From Roseomonas sp. AR75 (lineage in GTDB: Bacteria; Pseudomonadota; Alphaproteobacteria; Acetobacterales; Acetobacteraceae): a DNA stretch of 64,000 nucleotides. The notes beneath the pieces are model-generated. The model was not told the origin of the DNA and ran no database searches. It worked only from the letters and a program-made list of their open reading frames with translations. Of this stretch, positions 58,593 to 64,000 are shown in pieces. The stretch lies in assembly GCF_005222815.1 (NCBI RefSeq), contig NZ_STGB01000004.1:558001-622000 (forward strand). Direction: 5' to 3'. Within the stretch, counting starts at the first letter, position 1. Each line of letters opens with the position of its first letter. The position numbers and the translations under genes were made by a program.

Positions 58593-60101
58593 TCAGGTGA
58601 AGCGCGCCTGCCGCAGGTTGATCATGCCGTCGGTGCGCGGCGCCCAGTCGAGGTTCGCGGCCAGACCGTACAGCAGCGGCGGCTGCAGCATCGGCAGGAA
58701 CGGCGCGTCCTCGTGGATGATCTCGCGTGCCTGGGCATAGATGCGGCGGCGCTCCGCGGGGTCGATGGTGGAGCGGCCCTGCTGCAGCAGCGCATCCAGC
58801 TGCGGGTTGCTGTAGTAGCTCTGGTACTGGCCGGTCACCAGCAGCGGATACCACACCAGGTCCGGATCGCGCCCGCTCCAGCCGCCGAAGATCAGCCCCT
58901 CGCGCCCCTTGCGCTCCGACACCTGCGCCCAGACGCCGGGCTCCAGGTAGTTCGCGTTCACGCGGATGCCGACCCGGCGAAGATAACCGATCGACGCCTC
59001 CATGATCTCGAAATCCTTGAGATACCGGCCGCGGCGCGAGGTCAGCGGAATGGTGAAGCCGTCGGCGTAGCCGGCCTCGGCGAGCAGCGCGCGCGCACGC
59101 GCGGGGTCATAGGGATAGGGCTTCCAGGCCGGGTCGTAGGCGAAGGCGTCGGTCGGCAGCACCGTCGCGATGCGCTGCCCGAGGCCGCCGAGCAGCGCGC
59201 GCTGGATCGCGTCCACGTCGATCGCGTGGTTGATCGCCTGGCGCACGCGCCTGTCCTTCAACGGCGTGTCGCGGGTGGTGTCGAAATGGAAGAAATAGAG
59301 GAACTCGCTGGCGATGTTCGCGACCTTGGTGCTTCCACCCTGCAGGCCCGGCATGTCTTCCGGCGTGATGTCCGCGACGATATGCGCCCCGCCGCTGCGC
59401 AACTCTGCGATTCGCGTGCGCGGCTCGCGGATCGGGCGGAAGATCACGCGGTCCATCGCAGGCCTGCCGCCCCAGTAGTCCGGGTTCGCCTCCAGCACCA
59501 CGCGGTCGTCGCGTCGCCATTCGACGAACCGGAAGGGGCCGGTACCGACCGGCGTCGCGGCCAGCTTCTCGGCGGCCTCGCCGGGCGGAACGATCATTGC
59601 CGCGAAGGAGGCTTCGTAGAGCGAGAACAGCATGGTGGGGAAAGGCGCGGCGGTCTTGAAGTCCACCGTATGGCGGTCCACCACCTGCACGCTGCGGATG
59701 GCGGCGATGCGCGAGCGGTAGGGCGCGCGGAATTCCGGGTTCAGCGCACGGTCGAAGGTGAACTTGACCGCGTTTGCGTCGAAGTCCTGGCCGTTGTGGA
59801 ACTTCACGCCCTGCCGCAGCACGAAGCGCCAGGTCGTCGGGTCCGGGTTGGACCAGGACAGGGCGAGTGCCGGCTTGAATTCGCCCTTCTCGTCCATCGT
59901 GACGAGGCCGTCGTAGATGGCGAACATGACGTTGGCCGTGGGGAAGGCCGAATGGCGCGCCGGGTCCATGGTCAGCGCGTCGTTCTGTTGCGCGATGACA
60001 AGCGTGCGGCCCTGGGCCTGCGCCGCCACGCGGCTGCCCGGGGCGAGCATGGAGGCCGCAAGGCCACTTCCCAGCAACGGCGCGAAATCTCGACGCTTCA
60101 T
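58593..60101 (-). CDS. ABC transporter substrate-binding protein (DppA/SBP_bac_5), system B
   Basis: A 502-residue periplasmic protein with a twin-arginine signal (MKRRDFAPLLGSGLAASMLA, cleavage after VAA). It has LALSWSNPDPTTWRFVLRQGVKFHNGQDFDANAVKFTFDRAL (blocks) and DRRVRQAINHAIDVDAIQRAL, the SBP_bac_5 hallmarks. It is the binding component of system B. It overlaps the GHL6-like gene by 4 bases. It may share the ATPases of system A, because none lies nearby. Confidence 0.92.
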   Translation of the reverse strand: MKRRDFAPLLGSGLAASMLAPGSRVAAQAQGRTLVIAQQNDALTMDPARHSAFPTANVMFAIYDGLVTMDEKGEFKPALALSWSNPDPTTWRFVLRQGVKFHNGQDFDANAVKFTFDRALNPEFRAPYRSRIAAIRSVQVVDRHTVDFKTAAPFPTMLFSLYEASFAAMIVPPGEAAEKLAATPVGTGPFRFVEWRRDDRVVLEANPDYWGGRPAMDRVIFRPIREPRTRIAELRSGGAHIVADITPEDMPGLQGGSTKVANIASEFLYFFHFDTTRDTPLKDRRVRQAINHAIDVDAIQRALLGGLGQRIATVLPTDAFAYDPAWKPYPYDPARARALLAEAGYADGFTIPLTSRRGRYLKDFEIMEASIGYLRRVGIRVNANYLEPGVWAQVSERKGREGLIFGGWSGRDPDLVWYPLLVTGQYQSYYSNPQLDALLQQGRSTIDPAERRRIYAQAREIIHEDAPFLPMLQPPLLYGLAANLDWAPRTDGMINLRQARFT

Positions 60102-62179
60102 GTCGGAAGCCCCTCTGACGGTGTTGTTGGAGTCCCTGGCGCCTCGGCGAGCAGCGCGATCGCCGCAAATCCGCCTAGCCGGGTCAGCGATATGACAGTT
60201 TCATCGCCGTCCCGCGTCAAGGCCAGGGGGGCTGTGTCGCCGTCGAGGCGAATGGCGGCGGCCACCGGCCAGCCCAGGTGCAGGGTGAAGCCGGCCAGCG
60301 GCACGAGCTCCGACAGCCCCGCCCCCTGCGGGGCGGCGTTGTTGATGAGATGCAGCAGATGGCCGCGCGGAGACGCATACAGGATGGTCTCCACCGCACC
60401 CGGCGCGTCGCTGCGGATCGGCGGCGGCCCGACGAGGCCCTCCACCACCAGCCCGATCAGGCGGCGGTAGTCGAGGATGGCGTGGCGATGGAACAGGGCG
60501 CCCGGCTGCCAGGGCAGCCAGCTGGCCCGCCCTCGGCGCAGCAGGCCCGGCAGCGTGCCCGGCCTCCCCACGCTGGTGAACTCCGGCGCGTTGTTGGCGA
60601 AGGGGCCGATCAGGCGCAGATCGGCCTCGGTATCCGGCAGGTCGGGCGACCAGAAGCGGCCGGCGGCGCCGAGATGCGGCGCGCCACAGAACGCTTCGCG
60701 CAGGCGCGCCGAGCCGAGCGCGAAATAGGCGCCCGCGACATTCCGCGCCGCGCCAGGCAGCGCCGGCAGGCAGCGCAGCGCCGGCGATGCACGCGCGTGT
60801 CCATCCGCATCGCAGGCGCCGGTGTCGCCGGTGACGAGCAGCGCGCCACCGGCGGCGACGAAGGCGTCGAGCGCTGCGGCGTCCGCATCCGACAGGCAGC
60901 AGACAGCGGGCAACACCACCAGCGCGTAGCGCGCCAGCGCGGCCGGTGTCAGGCCATCGGCCGGCAGGATGTCAAGCGGATGACGAAGCTGCGTCAGCGC
61001 CTCGTAAAGGCCGCGATACTCCGCCAGGTGTCCCTCGCCCGCCGGGTCGCCGGCCGGCCGGCCGGCATCCTCGCCCCACAGCACGCTGTCCTCCGAGCGG
61101 ACCATCGCGATGCGCGCGACGGAGCGCAGGTCGCGGTACCAATCCTCCACGCCGGCGCGCCAACGCCCGAAGCCAGCCATCACCGGCACGGCACGCGGAT
61201 CGTCCTGCGTCGCGACGCGGCCGTTCACCGCTGGGCAGGTCCCGGCGCCATGCGCCGCGGCCTGCGCCATGTTCCGTAGCATGCGCGCCGCGGGCATGGC
61301 GGTCTGGCGGCTGGCGAAGAATCCCGATGCTGTCTGGATCAGCAGCGACGCCGCCTGCGGCTTCACCGCTCGCGCCAGCAGCGCCTCCTCGGCCGCCCAA
61401 TGGTTCCAGATCGGCTGCGGGTCCACCGGGTTCGGCAGTTCCGGGTTGGAGATCTGCGAACTCACCATGCCGGAGGCTTCCGCCATCGCGCGCATGTCCC
61501 AGCCGTCGCGCACATGGTGATAGGGCACCAGCACCGCATCCGGCCGCAATGCGCGGATCAGTTCCGCCATGCCGCGGACCGCCTCGGCGAGGAACCGGCG
61601 CCGCCAGCCTTCATGCGCGGGACTGCGCGTGCCGGGCGGCGGGACGTCGCCGCCGGTGGCCTCCCGAACCAGGTGGCGGCAGCGCGCGCACCAGCAGCGG
61701 GGCACGTGGAGGTAGTTGTAGAAGAAGCCGTCCACCGGATAGCGGGCCAGGATCTCCGCCAGGATCGCCGGGTTCTGCTCGCGCCAGAAGGGGCCGGTGG
61801 CGCAGATCTGCGGCATCTCCCACACTGTGGCGAGGCTGCCGTCGGGGCGATGGACGAACCAGTCGGGATGCCGGGCCGCAAGCTCGGGCCTGCCCTTGCT
61901 GATGTCCATCCGCGCCAGCACACGGATGCCGCGGCGCCGCGCGGCCTGCACGATGCCGCCCAGCACGTCGCCCTGCAGATGCGGGTTGCGCGGCTGCGCG
62001 TCGATCCCGGTCGGGTACCATGCGGAGAAGCCGCCGCCCATGCAGATCGTGCCGGTCGCACCCATCGCCGCGACCTCCTCGACCACGGCGGCCGGATCGA
62101 GCCCGATCGCGTCCACTTCCCGCAGCAGGTGCTGGAAGAAATGGCGCGGCTGGCTTGTCCACCCGCTCACGCGCAGCAT
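60098..62179 (-). CDS. GHL6-type glycoside-hydrolase-like protein with beta-galactosidase trimerisation-like domain
   Basis: A 693-residue protein with no signal peptide (MLRVSGWTSQPRHFFQHLLREV). The first 350 residues form a TIM-barrel-like part: GIRVLARMDISKGRPELAARHPDWFV, then GPFWREQNPAILAEILARYPVDGFFYNYLHV, and a CxxC-like WCARCRHL. The middle (about 370-480) resembles the glutamine-amidotransferase-like trimerisation domain of GH42-type proteins (LVVLPAVCCLSDADAAALDAF, then GGALLVTGDTG). The last 150 residues are beta-rich. No reaction is established. It overlaps the amidohydrolase by 13 bases. Confidence 0.7.
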   Translation of the reverse strand: MLRVSGWTSQPRHFFQHLLREVDAIGLDPAAVVEEVAAMGATGTICMGGGFSAWYPTGIDAQPRNPHLQGDVLGGIVQAARRRGIRVLARMDISKGRPELAARHPDWFVHRPDGSLATVWEMPQICATGPFWREQNPAILAEILARYPVDGFFYNYLHVPRCWCARCRHLVREATGGDVPPPGTRSPAHEGWRRRFLAEAVRGMAELIRALRPDAVLVPYHHVRDGWDMRAMAEASGMVSSQISNPELPNPVDPQPIWNHWAAEEALLARAVKPQAASLLIQTASGFFASRQTAMPAARMLRNMAQAAAHGAGTCPAVNGRVATQDDPRAVPVMAGFGRWRAGVEDWYRDLRSVARIAMVRSEDSVLWGEDAGRPAGDPAGEGHLAEYRGLYEALTQLRHPLDILPADGLTPAALARYALVVLPAVCCLSDADAAALDAFVAAGGALLVTGDTGACDADGHARASPALRCLPALPGAARNVAGAYFALGSARLREAFCGAPHLGAAGRFWSPDLPDTEADLRLIGPFANNAPEFTSVGRPGTLPGLLRRGRASWLPWQPGALFHRHAILDYRRLIGLVVEGLVGPPPIRSDAPGAVETILYASPRGHLLHLINNAAPQGAGLSELVPLAGFTLHLGWPVAAAIRLDGDTAPLALTRDGDETVISLTRLGGFAAIALLAEAPGTPTTPSEGLPT

Positions 62180-63645
62180 CCCCGATGCAGACGCGCATAC
62201 ATGCGGCGGATGGGGCGTTCGAGCGCCGCCGCATCGGCCAGCACGCCGGCATTGTCGCGCAGGCGCTTTTCCGCCAGCGCCTGGGCCTCGGCCCAGATCG
62301 CGCCTTCGTCGAGCGTGGTGCAGCGGCCATGGCGCAGCACCGCGCGGCCCGCGACCAGCACCGTGTCCACCGCGGCACCGCTCTCGCCAAGGACGAGTTG
62401 CCGCACCGGATCCAGCAGCGGCGAGAAGGCAGGCGACGCCAGACGCAACAGCGTCAGATCCGCCGCCATGCCCGGGGCGATGCGACCGGTGACCGCGCCC
62501 AGGCCGAGCACATCCGCGCCACCCGCCGTGGCCATTGCCAGCACCTCACCCGGCGAGACCCACGCCTCCGGCATCGGCGATTTCTGCCGCGAGAGCAGGG
62601 TCGCGGCCTTCATCGTCTCGATGAGGTTGTTGCTGTCATTGCAGCATGCGCTGTCCGTGCCGAGCGCCAGTCGCAACCCGACATCGCGCATGCGACGAAG
62701 ACCGAAGACGCCGCTGCCCAGCCGCGCATTGGAGACGGGGTTGTGCACCACGGCGGCACCGGCTTCCGCCATCAGCTCGGCATCTCCCGGCTCCAACCAG
62801 AGCGCATGGGCGAAGCTCGAGCGCGGCCCGAGCAGGCCGAGCCCATTCAGATGCGCCACCGCGCCGCGGCCGTAGAGGCTGAGGCAAAGCTCCCGCTGCG
62901 GCCTGGTCTCCAACAGGTGCATGTGCAGCGCCAGCCCGTGCCGCGCCGCAAGCTCCCCGGCCGCGCACAGCAGCGCGTCGGAACAGCGTTGCGGGGCGGA
63001 GGGACCCGGCGCGACGGAGAGCCTTGCCTCGTGCCCGTGCCAGTCGCGGATGAACGCTTCCAGGAGCGCGATCTGCTCGGCCGCCGGCATGGCGGGGCGA
63101 TGGCCGTAGGCGGCGATGTCGGCGCCGTCCAGGTCGTCCTCGGTCAGCGGCATGGTATCGGCCACGGCGCGATCGGCCATCACTGGTGCGATCACCGCGC
63201 GCATGCCCGCATCGCGATAGGCCTGCGCCACGGCATCCATCGTCTCCGGCGCCATGGCGGGCGAGAAGCGGATATGGTCCAGGACGGTGGTCGCGCCGGC
63301 GCGCAGCATCTCCACGCAGCCGAGAAGGGCCGCGAGATACACTTCTCGCGGGCTCCGCCGCTCGCGCCCCGCACTGGAATGCAGGGACCAGAGCTCGAGC
63401 GGCAGATCCGGGGCGGTCCCGCGGATCAGGTTGTCGGGCGAATGCGTATGGGCGTTGACCAGCCCGGGGACGCACAGCATGCCGCGCGCGGCAAGGACCA
63501 CCTCGCCGGGTGCGTGCTGGGGCGGCGAGTCGTGCAGCGCCGCGATGCGGCCGTGGCGCAGCTCAAGGCTGCATGTGCGACCTTGCCAGTTGCCGGCGGC
63601 ATCGTGGACGAGGCACAGCGCATCCACCAGCCAAGTGACTTGCAT
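62167..63645 (-). CDS. Amidohydrolase (cytosine/guanine deaminase-like) 2
   Basis: A 492-residue enzyme starting at the ATG at 63645 (MQVTWLVDALCLV); an upstream in-frame ATG at 63729 lacks support. Metal ligands appear in PGLVNAHTHSPDNLIRG, LALHMHLLETRPQ, SSFAHALWLEPGDAELM and LALGTDSACCNDSNN. It belongs to the TrzN/AtzA/GuaD-like group that deaminates or dechlorinates heterocycles. It is distinct from the MtaD-like enzyme in this operon. It is the first gene of the minus-strand catabolic block, so its promoter lies at about 63,650-63,790. Confidence 0.86.
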   Translation of the reverse strand: MQVTWLVDALCLVHDAAGNWQGRTCSLELRHGRIAALHDSPPQHAPGEVVLAARGMLCVPGLVNAHTHSPDNLIRGTAPDLPLELWSLHSSAGRERRSPREVYLAALLGCVEMLRAGATTVLDHIRFSPAMAPETMDAVAQAYRDAGMRAVIAPVMADRAVADTMPLTEDDLDGADIAAYGHRPAMPAAEQIALLEAFIRDWHGHEARLSVAPGPSAPQRCSDALLCAAGELAARHGLALHMHLLETRPQRELCLSLYGRGAVAHLNGLGLLGPRSSFAHALWLEPGDAELMAEAGAAVVHNPVSNARLGSGVFGLRRMRDVGLRLALGTDSACCNDSNNLIETMKAATLLSRQKSPMPEAWVSPGEVLAMATAGGADVLGLGAVTGRIAPGMAADLTLLRLASPAFSPLLDPVRQLVLGESGAAVDTVLVAGRAVLRHGRCTTLDEGAIWAEAQALAEKRLRDNAGVLADAAALERPIRRMYARLHRGCCA

Positions 63646-63789
63646 CGTCTCGATGCCTCCGCGCGCCGCAACAACTCTAGAACGAAGGCCGCTGAAGGCA
63701 CAAACACCTTCCGGCACCGTGGTATCCACACGCGCTGTCGCTCGCCTGCCGGCTGCTGCCGTGCAGGACTGAACCTTGCTCGGGACTCA

Positions 63790-64000
63790 TCGGCCGTCCG
63801 GTGCGACGGGCGATCTCCTTGATCGCGGCTCCCGCGCTCGCCATCGCGCGTCTACCGCGGTTCTCCTCGAGCCGACCGCCCCCGCAGGCGGGACAGCAGC
63901 GCGCCGGCATGGCGCTTCGCACGGTCATGGCGATGCGCGTGCTGACGATCTCGACCTCGTCGAGCACCAATCCGACCGGAATGGCCGCGTGAAGATCGGG
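63790..64000 (-). pseudogene. ISL3-like transposase remnant (runs off window edge)
   Basis: Reading the minus strand from the window edge gives LVLDEVEIVSTRIAMTVRSA, then CCPACGG with two Cys pairs as in the ISL3 zinc-binding N-terminus. About 20 residues later AAIKEIARRTGR follows, as in the ISL3 helix-turn-helix, and the similarity then ends near 63,794. The distance between the two blocks is far shorter than in a full transposase, so it is internally deleted. The catalytic domain is absent. The start codon lies beyond the window. Confidence 0.6.

Overview
The window is a GC-rich chromosomal segment that looks like an alphaproteobacterium of the Acetobacteraceae (Roseomonas-like) type. This is inferred from base composition, a class I lysyl-tRNA synthetase, an alphaproteobacterial LexA box (GTTC-N7-GTTC), a PEP-CTERM protein, and the many TRAP and dipeptide-type ABC systems. 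No rRNA, tRNA or CRISPR array was recognised.

Region 1 (1-11,880) is mostly housekeeping: a partial secreted lectin-like protein, a TerB-like protein, a MarR regulator with a Tat-exported nitroreductase-like protein and tandem operators, a GFA-family protein, a DinG-type helicase, an AT-richer P63C-domain gene, asd, lysK (class I) and an overlapping mprF-like gene whose synthase domain is about half the usual size.

Region 2 (11,877-27,200) is the most unusual part. A compact block of about 12.8 kb carries a complete T7/podovirus-like particle set on the + strand: papain-like protein, portal, scaffold, capsid, two tail tube proteins, a gp14-like protein, tailspike, small and large terminase, holin-like protein and SleB hydrolase. 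It has no recognisable integrase, polymerase or replication gene. It begins beside an S24/LexA-like repressor and a LexA box. Base composition and codon use match the host. It looks like a domesticated phage particle (gene-transfer-agent-like or a stripped prophage). AT-richer cargo flanks it: a PD-(D/E)XK-like protein on the left and an SDH-type Clp-fold serine protease with a small partner ORF on the right.

Region 3 (27,200-37,430): DUF952, DUF1330, an EamA exporter, pyrD and a HAD phosphatase. These are followed by a PEP-CTERM protein behind a perfect sigma-54 promoter, a 1649-residue SdrD_B-repeat surface protein, and a tyrosine-recombinase remnant.

Region 4 (37,635-46,047): one + strand operon with a TRAP transporter, two paralogous NTF2-like proteins, an SDR dehydrogenase and two complete thiamine-diphosphate E1 alpha/beta pairs, with no E2 or E3.

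Region 5 (46,451-63,645, - strand): two dipeptide-type ABC systems, an enolase-superfamily enzyme, an MTA/SAH-deaminase-like amidohydrolase next to an MTA-phosphorylase-like enzyme, a FAD oxidoreductase, a GHL6-type glycosidase-like protein and a second amidohydrolase. This looks like an uptake and salvage/catabolic operon for nucleoside-like or other small organic compounds. A degenerate ISL3-like transposase lies at the right edge.
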